This document shows positions 48,502 to 61,014 of a DNA stretch of 64,000 bases, piece by piece. The stretch is from contig NC_081414.1 of the NCBI RefSeq assembly GCF_030272615.1, forward strand, positions 809,571,069 to 809,635,068. Reading direction: 5' to 3'. Below the pieces are notes generated by a model that saw nothing but the letters and a program-made list of their open reading frames with translations, was not told the DNA's origin and did no database searches. The position numbers were made by a program, and so were the translations under genes. Every line of letters begins with the position of its first letter. Position 1 is the stretch's first letter. The stretch is from Cryptomeria japonica. Taxonomy: Eukaryota; Streptophyta; Pinopsida; Cupressales; Cupressaceae.

Positions 48502-48904
48502 ATCTCCCCTTTTGACTTTAGTTGAGATGTTTGACAAAAACTACTTTCAAAGTTATAACTCAAAAATCTATATACTTGCAAAATTTGACTAAACTGATAA
48601 TATATACATTTGTCAATGAAATAGTATATTTGGATATATTCCCCTTATCAATATACTATACAATACTCTGATTTTGCATGCTCGGTGATCAATGTTCTGT
48701 GTGCTACTCTTGTTCTGTGCTTACTGTTCTGTTCACTGTCCGGTATACTCTGCTCACTCTACTCGGTATACTCCTCTTGTATACTACACTCCTTTTGTTT
48801 GATACTATACTTTGAATACTATATCACTCCCCCTTTTTGACAAACATCAAAATTTAGTTACCATTTGGTGGTGGCAACTGGTCAAAAATGGATTTGTACT
48901 TTGT

Positions 48905-51900
48905 TCATGCTTCGGTGAGAGCGACAAAGAGGGCATTCTTTACACTGTCTATTAAAGAATTTTGTGCTTGAATATCAGCCAATAAACAAATTAAGCCATC
49001 TAATGTGCTTCCCTCTTGTGTAGTAGATAGGTGAGTGGCTCGGTTAATCTGTTCTTGGACGGAGGAAAGATGAGGAAGGAATAATGTCTGAAGTGTCATT
49101 ATGTCCATCCTTATCTTGTGTTCTTCATTTCTTAGGTCCAATTGTTGAGCCATGAGCTGTTGTAACCTTTTATAAAAATTCTGAACTGAATTGGGCTCAG
49201 AGGTCAACTTATTTGAGAGATCGATGATCTCTTTCTCAATTGCCTCAATTTTATTTTTGATGTCTTTAATGAATAAAGAAAATGTATAGAGTTTTTGAAA
49301 TAAATAAAGAATGTGCTTGAGTTGAGGGAACAACTCAGCAATAAATTTGACAAGTTTGACTTTGCCAATAGCTATAGCTTTCTATACCTCTTCTATCATC
49401 TTTGCAGTGAGCTCTTTGTCTTTTAGTTTGCTCAAATATTCAGATGCATCTACTCCAGATGTCTCTATCTGATTGAGAAGTTCATCCAGTTGAGTATGGA
49501 TGGCTGCATCAATTGACACTGTAGCTTCAGGTAACACATTTGATAATAGTGTCTTTACCTTTTGAAGTACTTTGTTTTTCTTTTGTATGGCCATTTTTTT
49601 TTCTTGTTCGGCCTTTTCTTTGCATAGTTCACCGAAATCAATGAGTGCTTGCCCTTTTAATTTTGATATGTCAACATTCGGCAACACTATTGGTTTTGAC
49701 AAATCAACTTTGAAACTATGCTTTTTCATTTTCTTTTCTTTACCTTTTACTGATTGAACTAGGACAATGGCTTGTGAGGCTTAATGACTCTCGACAGGTT
49801 GCTCGATAGAAGCAACACTTTGGTCGGTTACTTTAGCCTCTAAAGTGTCCTTTGGTGTCTTGATGCTTGTTGTCTCAGTTGCAACATTTGCAGTGCTAGA
49901 AGGATCCTGAGAGGTCTGTTCTTCGGCGGTCTGAGGAGTAGCTTCTCCTTTTGTAGACTTGTGACCTTCGGTGCCTAGATCTGTATCCTGAGGGGCTTTG
50001 ATTGAGATAGGTTGATTGATCGATGGATAAGGCTGAACTTGTTCCAAAACTGATTCACTAGATACAAGTTTTGCATATGCATTGCCTTCTATCATTTCCT
50101 GTTCTGGTGCCTCTGTATCCATGATATCTTCATCTATTTGAATGGTGTCAGCAAGGTCTTGCTCGGTGACATCAGGATCTTGCCCAGTGACATCAACTAT
50201 TTTAATTTCCACTTGCTCACCAGCATCCTTGATTCTAAAGATTTCCTGCCACTTTTCTTTTGTTGCATTCTCTACATCTAAGTAGAGTCCATTCATCAAT
50301 TTTAAAGCTCTTTGTTTGACTTGGAAATGTTTGTGGTAGTTTGTCAGATGTTCTTTGATTTCATCTATCGACATGTCTGGAAAGAGATGTAGCAAACTTC
50401 TTTCTCTCATTTGCATTTCCGTGTCCATTGCATATTTCCACCTGTTATCAATATGCTCATACAATTCTTTTGGAAGAGAATTAGCTACTTCCAATGGGAC
50501 CAGTCGGAATTTCAAAAGTGTGTAGATGACAACTTCTTCTATTTGTCTCTTTTTTGCATCATTTCTAGATTCATATTTAACAAATCTAAAGGATCCAAAT
50601 CCACCATATTCCTTCAGATTAGCACAAAAGTTTTCAACACTATGTACATTTTCCTTTGTACTTTTGTCAATCTAAAATTTGCTTGCATCCTCAGATTCGG
50701 TGTCACTAGACTCTTTTACCAAAATGAGTCTCCGAGTAGATTTCTTGTAAGTTTTTGTTACCTTGGGTGCGGCAACACTCTTTGTTTTCTTACTTGATGA
50801 AGTTGCATATGCTCTTGTGTTAGGTTTCTTAGCAAGAGGGGTCGGTGATACCTCTGATGTATCCTTCTTCTTTCTTTTCAACACTTTTCCCTTAGGCAAT
50901 TCAGGGCTTAGTGTTATAGCTGCCTCTTGGGCTTCAGATTCCTCTTCGGCAACTACTAGAGTGCCTTTGTTAGGTGTGGAGGAAGAATCTTCTCCAAATT
51001 TCTTTGTTAATGCCTTTATCATCTTTTTTGCCTTCCTTGTAGCTTTGGGTACTACAATGCTCATTTTTACTTTTTCCTTCACTTCTTCATATGTTCCATA
51101 CCTCAGCTCAGTAGCATGCCTTGGTAGTGTAAGAAATGCATCAATTTTCTATTGTGTGATGTCAAAATCAATCTCGTAACCCATAGGTGGCAAAGATTGA
51201 GTTCTTGGTTCCATAGCATTCACATAACAATAATCAGTGTCTACTTCAAAACATATATCATCTTTGTATTTCTCCACTAGCTTGGGTGGAATTCGGTACC
51301 TGTTATGCATTTTCTCCTGAAACTTACTGAAGTAATCATCCATAATATCATTAAAATTATCACCTAGCTTCTTGATGAAGTCATTGATTTGATGGGTGAT
51401 TGGTCAGTGTAGTTCCCAAACTACTTTACCAACTAATGGAAATAATTTTTCAAAATAGAAAAACATGCATACAAGTAGTGATCCAAACTTTAGTGTATTA
51501 GCCGAGTTGTTCTTCTTCGGCTTCCTTATTGTGTTCAGATTCTCAAACAAGTTTTTCAGCAACACCTCACATAAATCAATTTTCATTCCCTTTTTCACAA
51601 ATTTGTATGCTAAGTCTACTGCTGCACGGGGTACACTGTTTTCCCTTGCTGATTGGAAGAAACAGTAACCAATTACTCTAATGGCAAACTTTAATTCTGC
51701 ATTAGTGACATTGTTCAATTTCAGTCCTCTGCAATCTGATTCTACTCCGGTTAAACTGATCAATTCTTTCTGTGATATCATCTTCTGAGCTCGGACATGA
51801 TCATAAATAGGGTAACCGATGATCACATGAATGATTTCCTTGGTGATCTTAAATGGTTGCTCTTCTAACCACATGAAATCATCGTGAACTCTGCTCAGAA

Positions 51901-52225
51901 CAAACTTGACCCACTGGGGTTTGAACATAGGGGGATAGGTTAGGGCTTCAGTCAATCCCTTGATCTTAATGTGCTCATACTTGCTATCCAATTTACCATT
52001 TGTGCACAATTCATCATTTGTGTCTTTGATTTCTACATGACCGAGTTCTTCAACACGACATTTGGTGAAGAATCTCACATCTTCGACTAGTAGAACTTGA
52101 TCTAGGATGAGTGAAAATGCAGTTTTGTCATCCGGTTCAGATGCAATTTTGGGAGTCAAAGAGTATTTCAGTGAGGGCTTTTTGATGTTCTTGACAACAA
52201 CGGGATCTTGGATCTTAGGTGCCAT
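48905..52225 (-). pseudogene. ORF2 of element C: 1,107-codon protein of unknown function
   Basis: This is the cleanest copy of the unknown ORF2. It runs in a single frame from MAPKIQDPVVVKNIKKP at 52225 to a stop at 48905, broken only by five in-frame stops (near 51402, 51147, 50670, 49779 and 49380) and no frameshift. Blocks in order: VEELGHVEIKDTNDEL; VLSRVHDDFMWLEEQPFKI with TKEIIHVIIG; ELKFAIRVIGYCFFQ; IDLCEVLLKNLFENL; NTLKFGSLLVCMFFYFEKL; DDYFSKFQEKMHNRYRIPPK; lysine-rich linkers (51082-50672); LPKELYEHIDNRWKYAMDT; acidic and Thr-rich linkers; and C-terminal coiled coils (49729-48905). No membrane segment, catalytic motif or known domain is seen. A structural or RNA-packaging role is possible; that is inference. 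Confidence 0.85.
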
Positions 52226-52750
52226 TTGAAGATTTCAGATAAAAACTATCAAAAGATCCTTAGGGTTTGAAGATTTTCAAATGGCAGATGCTTCACTCTT
52301 AGCAGATAATGACAACTTGATAAGATCTGTAAACCAACTTAACAATGCAATGAGATTGATTTAAATACCTTGAATTTTGCTTTGTAGGAGGTTTGATCAC
52401 CTTTGAATCGCTTGCTCTGCTCTCTTGAAAACTTGGTGAGTGAAAAATGACCACATAAATGCTTTAAGTACACAATATACCTTATCGGGCTCCATGCAGG
52501 TTAGGTCAAAAACATTAAATGCACTCGGTTCCATTAAACTTTCTTTCCTTTTGCGCTTTAACCGAGTAACCAAACTTCCTTTATTTACCGACTTGACAGG
52601 CTTCCTGTACAATGCTCCAAAAGACTTTGATAGAATTTCAAACTTACTAATACATCTTAGCTATGCAGATTTTGAATTAAGTGCATAATAAAGTAGGAAC
52701 TGTTAAGATTTAATCTTTGAGAGAATGCAGTCCCTTCATACCTTTACTGA
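52226..52750. other. Spacer between ORF2 and ORF1 of element C
   Basis: This holds the leader of ORF2 on the minus strand. The ORFs at 52397-52688 show no motif. No gene recognised. Confidence 0.5.
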
Positions 52751-54104
52751 TTAATTTGGAATAGGTGCACCTAACTCGGTAGGTAAGGTGCTTTCTTCAT
52801 TTGACACAATTTCCTTCTTTTTCCAAATCATCTTTAATTTTTCTTTTATTTCTTCAGTGTCTCCTCTAGGTTGATCTCTGCAATCTCCAGCCAAGTGTCC
52901 AACTTTGTGACAATGAAAACATGCCATACCCGGATTTCTCCATGATCTTCGGTTGTTCATCCCAAACCTTATAAAGCAGTTGGCACTTATATGTCCATAT
53001 CTTCCACAACATTCACACCATATCCTTGTATTGTAATCCCATGGTACTGCAGAATATTGTTGGTAAGGATCTGTGTGAGTTTGACAACCTCTAGTATTTG
53101 CTCGGTGTGCAGACCACATATAGTTCTAATTTCTTAAACCAACACTTCTCGGTACTATGTCCATATCTATTGCAGTTTTTACAAAACCCTTTGAATTTTT
53201 CATTCTTATAATTGTTAATAGACTTTGTCCTAAATTGGTTAAGTGTGTGACCATATTTATTGCAATTATAACAATAACCATTTGACTTAGTGACATTCGG
53301 TTGCTTACCTTTTCTGATTTGGCACATGTTGGCAGTATGACCTTGATTTCCACAATAGTTGCAAATAGGCTTCTTTCTTTTGATGTTTTTCTTGATTCCA
53401 GCTTGCTTTGATGATTCTCCTCTCTCGGTAGTATGAATTCCTTTCTCGGTAGAGTTTTTTCCTTTGTAACCGAGTCTTGCATCTTTGTTGGGTCGTCTTG
53501 TATTCAGTTGCTCATCCAACATCTTTGATGCTTCATATCTTTTCTTCAGTGATTCTTTGGATTTCTTCTCTGTTTCAAGTTCATTGGTCAACCTTGATAC
53601 TTCAAGTTTCAATGCTTGATTCTCATCATCTTTCATATTTGTTTCATGATGTGCATAACCTAGTTGATCTGATAGATTTTGTTGAATCCCAGTCAACCTT
53701 GTGATTTCATCATTGTTTTCAAATACTAATGCTTCAAGCTGTTGTTTCTCTCTTTCTAGATCTCTTACTTTATCCTTAGCTGTCCTTAATGCATCAAGAT
53801 TTTCAGTCATCTATGTGCTGAAATGTTCATGTTCTCTTTTCATTGCTTTTAGTTGATCAGCCAGTGCTTTGTTCTTTTCTTTCAATACTCTAATCATTTC
53901 TTCAGTCTCTTCAGATATACTGTTCTCAGATGATGTCTCAATTTGTTCCACTAACTCTTGAGAGTCCTGTAAATCATTAGATAATCTTCTTCTCACTTTC
54001 AAAGATTTTTGCATTTGTCTTTGCATGTCTGCAATCACTTGATTAGCATGATCTAACTCTTCTTGCAGATACATAATCCTCCGAGATTGTTTATAGCCTT
54101 CCAT
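52751..54104 (-). pseudogene. ORF1 of element C: coiled coil plus six CCHC-type knuckles
   Basis: The start MEGYKQSRRIMYLQEELDHA at 54104 lies about 60 nt after the 5' LTR. Residues 1-220 are coiled coil (for example VSRLTNELETEKKSKESLKK). Knuckles follow: CNYCGNQGHTANMC, CYNCNKYGHTLNQF (last Cys changed to Phe), CKNCNRYGHSTEKC, then after a frameshift near 53100 CECCGRYGHISANC and CFHCHKVGHLAGDC. The tail EEIKEKLKMIWKKKE matches those of A and B. A TAG lies at 53811-53813. No capsid domain is recognised. The protein probably coats element RNA. Confidence 0.85.
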
Positions 54105-54153
54105 TGATAAGATCTTTCTCTTTAGGCAGTTAAACCCTTTTCCAAGATTGAAG

Positions 54154-54166
54154 CTCTGATACCAAT
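54154..54166 (-). other. Primer binding site of element C
   Basis: The minus strand reads TTGGTATCAGAGC, a perfect initiator tRNA-Met site directly after the 5' LTR. Confidence 0.92.
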
Positions 54167-55306
54167 TGTTAGGCCCAATATGGAAAGCTAATGTACTGAG
54201 AGGGGAGGGGTGAATCGGTACTTCAAAACTTTTCTTCAACAATATCTTTACTGTTATGCATAAACTGAATAGTGCAGTAACATAACATAAAGCTAAAACA
54301 AATGAATAACAATCATACATGATTCACTCCATAACACTTATATTTTGGTTACGCAGAAACTCTTGGTTAGAGAGAAAAACTGCGGTGGGGATGACACCCA
54401 CAACTTCACTACTGCAATAATAAAGGATGCTCAGTTAGAGCTACATGTTTAGGTATTTCTGATAGCTTACCCTATTAGGAGTATCAAGATCAGATTAAAT
54501 CTACCTTGCTAAAGGATTTTACAATACTTAATCTAAATGCTGCACCTAGTTAGAGGCTTTACAATTTATAGACTTGATTAGAGTCTTTTACCTTGTTAAA
54601 GGTTTCTCTATAACTCAAATTATTACAATGAAATCATTACAAATATTTGCAACTTTACATCTGAAATGTTATAGTAGATTCTATGTGCTCAAATAAGATT
54701 ACCTTGCTTATAGCATACCTCGGTAATCCATATAGTAACTCGGTAAACCCTTCTGTTTACTCTGTTCTTTGACTGTTCTCTGAAAACCTTCTCTATGACC
54801 TTTGTGTCTCTGTAACAGTCTTCATACACTCATGCACACACATGTTTAATCCTTAACTCATGTTGTACAAAAAGATCTCTTATGACGGTGATCCATTCAT
54901 TGCTTCGATCTTACAACCATGTTTTATCGAATGAATAACCATGCAAAATATTTCATTGGTTAGATGACCTCGAAATCATACACAATCTTTAAGTGCAATT
55001 TCCAATGTGATAATGGTTCTATGTACCTTGATCTTGTAACACATTTTCATATGTATGTCCAGGTTCAATGAATCTGGTAACACATTTCACTCGGTGTATA
55101 TCAACTTGGTGTGTCATCTTTGCTGCTCGGTAGACATGAAAAGATACTCGGTAGATAGCTCGGTGCTTACTGGGCTCTGTGACTAGTTTCTTCTATTACC
55201 AACTGCGCTATGCATACCGACTGAATATTTCGGTAGAGTTAACCGACTAGAGTACATAGAATAACTTTGAACATAAGACTAATGGCAATCTTAGTAAGTA
55301 GTAACA
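54167..55306 (-). repeat. 5' LTR of element C
   Basis: 1,140 bp, TGTTAGGCCC to GTAACA, partner of 47365-48501. Confidence 0.92.
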
Positions 55307-55434
55307 AATACCCACTTTTGGATAAGAAGAATCACGACCACCAGATCAAATTTCTATGGAGAGTTTCCATCAATGACAACCGTATACCAAAAATAAGTCA
55401 CCAGAAATCACCGGATGAGTGTCAATTGCCAACA
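55307..55434 (-). repeat. 5' LTR of element B, piece 3
   Basis: AATACCCACTTTTGGATAAG matches B's left LTR at 28563 onward and ends in TTGCCAACA at 55434, followed by the B target duplication ATAGC. Confidence 0.9.
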
Positions 55435-55793
55435 ATAGCCTCCTTTAATCTATGAAATGTTGCTTTAGCTAACTTATTTTATTGAAATGAATTCTTCTTC
55501 AATAGAGTTGTGAGTGGTGTTGCTATACTTGACCAGAGTTCTTCATAAATATTTTGTAGTACCTTGTCAACCCCTCAAATAACTTTATAATTTCTAGAGA
55601 AGGTCATTCCAAAATAGGCTTAATTTTGTTAGGATCCACCTTTATTCCTTCATGTTAAATTGTGTATCCCAAGCACTCTACCACCTTGAGACCAAAAGTG
55701 CACTTAGAAGACTTAGAATATAGCCGATAATCTTGGAGAGCATGTAGTACTATATCAACATGATAAATGTTCCTCCCATGTTTTGCTATAAAT
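55435..55793 (-). pseudogene. Gypsy pol relic E, piece 1 (end of RT)
   Basis: The minus strand follows the C-terminal RT of a chromovirus-like gypsy: HVDIVLHALQDYRLYSKSSK, CTFGLKVVECLGYTI, GIKVDPNKIKPILE, LTRYYKIFMKNSGQV. Stops are present. The RNase H continues at 27471-27720. Element D lies directly to the right, element B to the left. Confidence 0.88.
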
Positions 55794-56696
55794 TGTTGGA
55801 ATACAATAAACCCAAGAACACTTAGAGGGGGGGGGGTTGTGAATCAGTGTTCTGCTAGTAACACAAGATTTTAACCTTTTATAACATATGCATATAAACC
55901 AGTAAATGAAAAAATATATAACATGAACCAAATAAACCAGCCACATGAATGAACACCATAACACACAAAATTTATACGTGGAAAACCTCAAAGAGGAAAA
56001 ACCATGGTGGGATTTGTGAGCCACAATATCAATTCACTGGCCATATGAAAGATATTGCATAACATGGGGGCCTGCACATGGAGGAAGGCACACTGCTCAA
56101 CACAAAAGAGTCTCACTAACTACAAGATTCTGCTGAAATAAAACAGTAATGGTGAACTCACAAAATGCATCTGTAATGCCAAAAAGAGTTCCGATTAAAT
56201 CTGTGTTTTGTATCGATTCATAAACCCCGAACCTTCTATCGGTATCTCCTCTTCCTCCAAGAATGCTTTTAAAACTACCTACTGATCATAACATGATATT
56301 ACATTTGCATACAAATGATCTATATACATATCCTTCACATCACATAGTTCTGCTATTATTCTCCTATATCACTCTTCCTTAAAATGACCTAACAGACAGA
56401 CTTATATACCCTTACAAACAATATGCCTTATGTCGGCTTACAATACAAAAGATATACAATGTCGACCCAATACAATAATTACAAAATGATTTTACAATAG
56501 AATCTTTTGGATCCAGACTGATGTTAACTTCATTGAAATGTTGGATGTCGGTGTTGGTGTCAGTGTTGGTGATGACCTTGAATACTCAATGTCAGTATCT
56601 GTCGGTGTATGCCTCCAAGTGTCGGTATATGCCTTCAATAGAATCTTGTTGCCATCAATGACAACATATGATTCCAATGAGTGTCAATTGCCAACA
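55794..56696 (-). repeat. 3' LTR of element D (903 bp)
   Basis: The ends resemble those of element B (GTCAATTGCCAACA). It contains CACTTAGAGGGGGGGGGG near the outer end. Confidence 0.85.
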
Positions 56697-58391
56697 ATCT
56701 CCCCCTTTGGCATTGATGGCAACACTCATGTGAAAAATGGATTCCCTGCCAGTTCAACTGAAAAATGAATCATGCTCCCTTTGAGCTGATTGACCCTGTC
56801 AGCAATATATTCTACCTATCCTCCGCTTAGGATTACATACATATTTTTCACATACATATACTCCCTCTTTGGCATCAATGTCAAAGACTGGTGAAAGAAT
56901 TAAAGAATAATTATAGATACTTTACCAAAGCTTGACCAATCTCAAAATTTCTGGGTAAGCTTTATCTAGCAACTGTACATAGGTATCCCAACCAGTTTTG
57001 AATGTCTCAAATATGGATACAAGTCCACTCAGTAAATGTGCTAGTGTTTCTTTCTCAGTGACTTCTATCGGTGTTGGTTTTGCAAGCATATCCATACATC
57101 CTCTCTTATGTACACCGAGTGAATACAATCTTGGACTCACCAAACCTCTAAGACTCCTTGCTCTCTGAATGATCTTGTCTCTTTCCTTTTCAAAAGAAAA
57201 AACTTAGTTCTCCAAGGTCAAAATTTGTCCATCAATGGAAGTTGTAAGTGAAGTTAGTCCATCAAAAGAATTAACAATATTAGCTATCTTTTCATGTAAT
57301 TCCTTTAACCTATGATTTACATTAGCTGTAAGAATTTTTATATTACAACAGACCCTGTAGATGTTAGTACATTGTTTCAAAGAATTTTCAATGAGTACAA
57401 GTTTCTCTTCAACCTTCTTCTTCTCTGTCTCAATAATTTGGTCAAAAGTTGCTTTCTTGGCCATAGTAAATCTTTCAAGTGCTTTCTTATCTAAAATCTA
57501 CTGCAATGACTGAAAGTTTTTAGATATGTGTTTTGTTAATACCTTAAGCTTGGTGGAAGGGCTTGATTCATTTTCAATCATACAATCAGGAATCAATCTA
57601 TGCAAAACTGTTATTGATTGATCTATTATTCCTTTGTCTACATATCCCTCCTTCATTATCTTTTGAGTAGCCATCATCATTAGCTTTGTGGGACTCATCT
57701 CTATAATTGTTTTCTTCTCAACTTGAGATGTGTCAATTGCCAAAGATTTTGCAAGGGAAACAACTGCCGGTTCAGTCTCCTTTTCCTTATCTTCTTTATC
57801 CTCTGCTGGTGAATCTCTTTTCTCCTCCTCTAATGCTTTGGTAGCTTTGCCACTTGGTGCTGTATCAGTTACTGGTGGTGGATTATTGTCCACAATATTA
57901 TCTGTAACCTGTACAATATCTATATTATCTTGCCTAGACTGCACAAATGTAGTCTTTGTCGGTTTAGTCTGTACACTCTCATTAGATTTGGGTTCAACTG
58001 TCGGTTCACTCAAAATTTGAACCGAACTTCCCAAAATTCCTTTCCCTTTAAATTTGTATGGAATGGTGGGAGCTGTTGCCTTAGCAAATTCTTCTTGAGA
58101 GGTGAAAAAATCAGGATTCTTTTGGAAGAATTTGGTCCAACCATCTCCGGTCTCATTTACTATCTCATTTACTCTACCCAACATTAGGCATATTTGCTAG
58201 TTTTTGCTGCTAAAGACTGTTCTATTAGCAATATCAATACATCTTTACATTTCTTCATTATTTATAGAGCCACACATATTCAAAAGTTCAACTTCTTTGA
58301 TTTTCCTATCCCTTCTAATTGCATCTAATCTCCTTGCATCTAACTTATCGTACAATGATAAAGGAATTTCTTTCAAAATCTCTACCAAAGC

Positions 58392-61009
58392 TGTCACGAC
58401 CCGAATTAGACCTTAGTTAGATTTATTTATTTTGTCGGACACCTTTTGATTAACTTTTAATAATGATGGATGATATTGTGTGGTTTAGTGACAATGATGA
58501 TGGTTAGTTATTTTATGATGTTACTTTACTATTATGATTAATAATACTTAATAATGATGTTTTGTTGATATGATATCGTTATTTAATAATGATGAATAAT
58601 ATTGTTATGATATTTAATGATGTTAATATTTTGCTAGATTTTTTTTATGTAATGGGATCTGACGAATTTTTGTCAAGTATAAGTTGCAGGGTAACCGTCA
58701 AAGGTGGACATATGACCGAGGAGGGGTTTTTCTAGCTCGCCAGTAGCAACCTAAGTATTGGAACCCTGTGCAAAGTATCCAGTTAGATAAGCAATTAATA
58801 AATTAAATTATGGAGTCTAATATAAATTGATAAAATAAAATAAAATTATAATAAAAGGATAAATTATTAAATCAAGCTAGAAATTTATTTATAATATAAT
58901 TATTTAAAAGAGAGTAAATAAATTAATTAGTTGAGTAATTAAAAATAAAATATATTGATAATTAATATATAAAACATAAAAAAACTATGTAAGATATATA
59001 TAAATACTAAAATTAGAGGACTAATTAAAATAAAGAATGAGATTGATTCAAGAAATTAATTAAAATATTAGTTAATAAATTTAAATAAATGATCAAGGCA
59101 TGCAAAAATACAATGTTGGAGTAAACTTATGTACTAAAAATATAGACACATGCGAGAGCCTAATAATTAATTATTTTCTTAAAAACTAAATCTTTAACAA
59201 ATTGTAATTTAATAAAATCAATTAATTATTTTGTGAGTTCTAATTTTAATAATTAGTTTTATTTTAAGAATTTAATCATGCAAACAATTAAATTTTATTT
59301 TTAGAGAATTCAATGTTTATAAATATAGGAATAAACCTGTTATTTGATCATTCCAATTCTTTTTGAGCTTCTTGATTCGTGTGATTGCTATGAAGTCGAC
59401 AAAGTAGATTGAAGAGATTGTCTGAAATTTGGGAAATGCTTGGGATTCTTCTTTCTCACAGCCAGGTTCATTTATTTTTCATATTTAATTTGAGTCTTAA
59501 TTTGATCTTTTTCTTTAAAAATTGGATATTGTGGATTTAATGCTTGTTTGTTTGATGTGTCAGTTGTGTTGTCAATGCCATCTTCTCAATGTATCTTAAA
59601 AATTAAAAACTGGGTTTTGGGGAAATTTACTAGGTTTTTACGTTTTAAATATTTCTGACTACTATAAAAATTTTAGAGGAATTGGGATCTGGGTTTGTAA
59701 GAAATGACTGAAACATTATGACTATATTTGGAAAGTCTTGATAGTGGTAAATTCTAACATCAATATTGATTTAAGAATTTTTAAGAAAAGAATAAAAACA
59801 ATAAAAATATTTAATATATATATATATAAGGAATTGATTTTAAAGATTATATTAACTTAAATAGAGATTCTTAATTTAGAATTATTGAAAATATTAAAAT
59901 TAAATTTTGATTTGAGGAAATTATATTATAAAGGGAAAAATTTATAAAAATTTATAAATAAAACATATAATAATATTATTCTGACATTAATCCGCAGAGG
60001 GTTAATTACTTTTTTGTCTATGAGGGATGATTATGGAACGAGAGTGCTTGTTTATGGGTTAACCAAGGAAGGGTGATTTTCTTCACCTCCCCAATAGGGT
60101 AATGATGGCCATCATATTTATTTATTTATTTTTCTCCTTGCCATAACACATGTAGTTAGTTCAACCAGGATGGGTTGTTAGCTCTACATGATTGCATAGG
60201 ATTCCTTTACTACCAATTGGTACCAGCTTGCTAGGATACTCCGTCATGAGGGACAAGAGCTTATCAAGAGCACCAAGAAGCTTATGCTTCATTTGGTTAG
60301 GCGGATAAAATGCTTGGGTCATATGTTCGTCATCCGGTTTGCGAGAGGAGGTTATCCAGGTCAAATGGAGGTGACACATCCGGAGACAAAGAAAGTCAGA
60401 GATTCCAGATAAAATTTTATGTAATAATTGAAGATGTATATTTTATTTCATTGTAAAGACCAGAATGGTTGCATGTAGAAGTTATGAAAAAAGGACCTAT
60501 AAGGTCACATGATGTAAAGTGACAAGAAGTTGCCATGCAATGTAACTGACAAAGAAAAAAAGAAGAAAAAAAGGCTACTAACATACTAACCCACTAACAT
60601 GCATGATTACTTTCTTAGATTAGTTTTCATTTATGCATGCATGCATGGTCATATTTAATTATTTGGTAGATTATTTAATTATGAGTATTTGCATGTTAAT
60701 TTAATTCGTAATAATTTCATGCATACGATTTACGCTACTCATGCACACACGTAACTCGACATCGTAACTAATTATGGTTTGCATTCTATTCGGTCCTCAT
60801 GCGTAATTTTAGTTTGTTATTTTTTTTTTGCATGCACATTTAATTTCTACATGTTATTTATGAGTTTCATGGTTGTTCAATTACTTATCTATTACTTGCA
60901 TGTTGATAATTATTGCTTTTGTATGTGCAATAATGGTTAATTTAATTTTTAATTAAAACAATGAGTTTAAGTTTGGTTTAACTAGGGTTAGGACAAGCAG
61001 GTCCTTACA
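58392..61009 (+). mobile_element. Solo LTR of 2.6 kb inside element D
   Basis: The unit starts TGTCACGACCCGAATTAGAC and ends GCAGGTCCTTACA. A perfect 5-bp duplication AAAGC lies at 58387-58391 and 61010-61014, and removing the unit restores element D. It is very AT rich at 58780-59330 and 59760-60000 and codes for nothing I recognise; the ORF at 60161-60379 is probably chance. The orientation is not certain. TGTCACGACCC starts are common among plant gypsy LTRs. Confidence 0.88.
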
Positions 61010-61014
61010 AAAGC

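Larger units (their letters stand above)
47365..55306 (-). mobile_element. LTR element C, minus strand, best-preserved member (7.9 kb)
   Basis: LTRs are 47365-48501 and 54167-55306 (about 1,140 bp), TGTTAGGCCC...GTAACA. The flanking duplication is AATAT/AATAC. A perfect priming site TTGGTATCAGAGC lies at 54154-54166 (minus) and a purine tract AAAAGGGGAGAT adjoins the 3' LTR. Its LTRs differ from those of A, B and D except for the G-rich block, but its ORF1 and ORF2 are of the same kind. There is no pol. It is inserted in element B's 5' LTR. Confidence 0.93.
27721..55434 (-). mobile_element. LTR element B, minus strand, split by two younger elements
   Basis: The left (3') LTR is 27721-28690. 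The right (5') LTR starts at 33809 and is in three pieces (33809-34437, 47151-47364, 55307-55434) because the Tat element and element C landed in it; joined, they give about 966-968 bp against 970 bp for the left LTR. The outer duplication is ATAAC (27716-27720) and ATAGC (55435-55439). A priming site TTGGTATCAGAG lies at 33797-33808 (minus). The interior 28691-33795 holds ORF1 and ORF2 of the A-D family and no pol. Confidence 0.9.

Noticed and set aside
60161-60379. 72-codon minus-strand ORF in the 2.6-kb solo LTR
   Set aside because: No motif, no neighbours, and inside an LTR; I would need other copies with the frame conserved.
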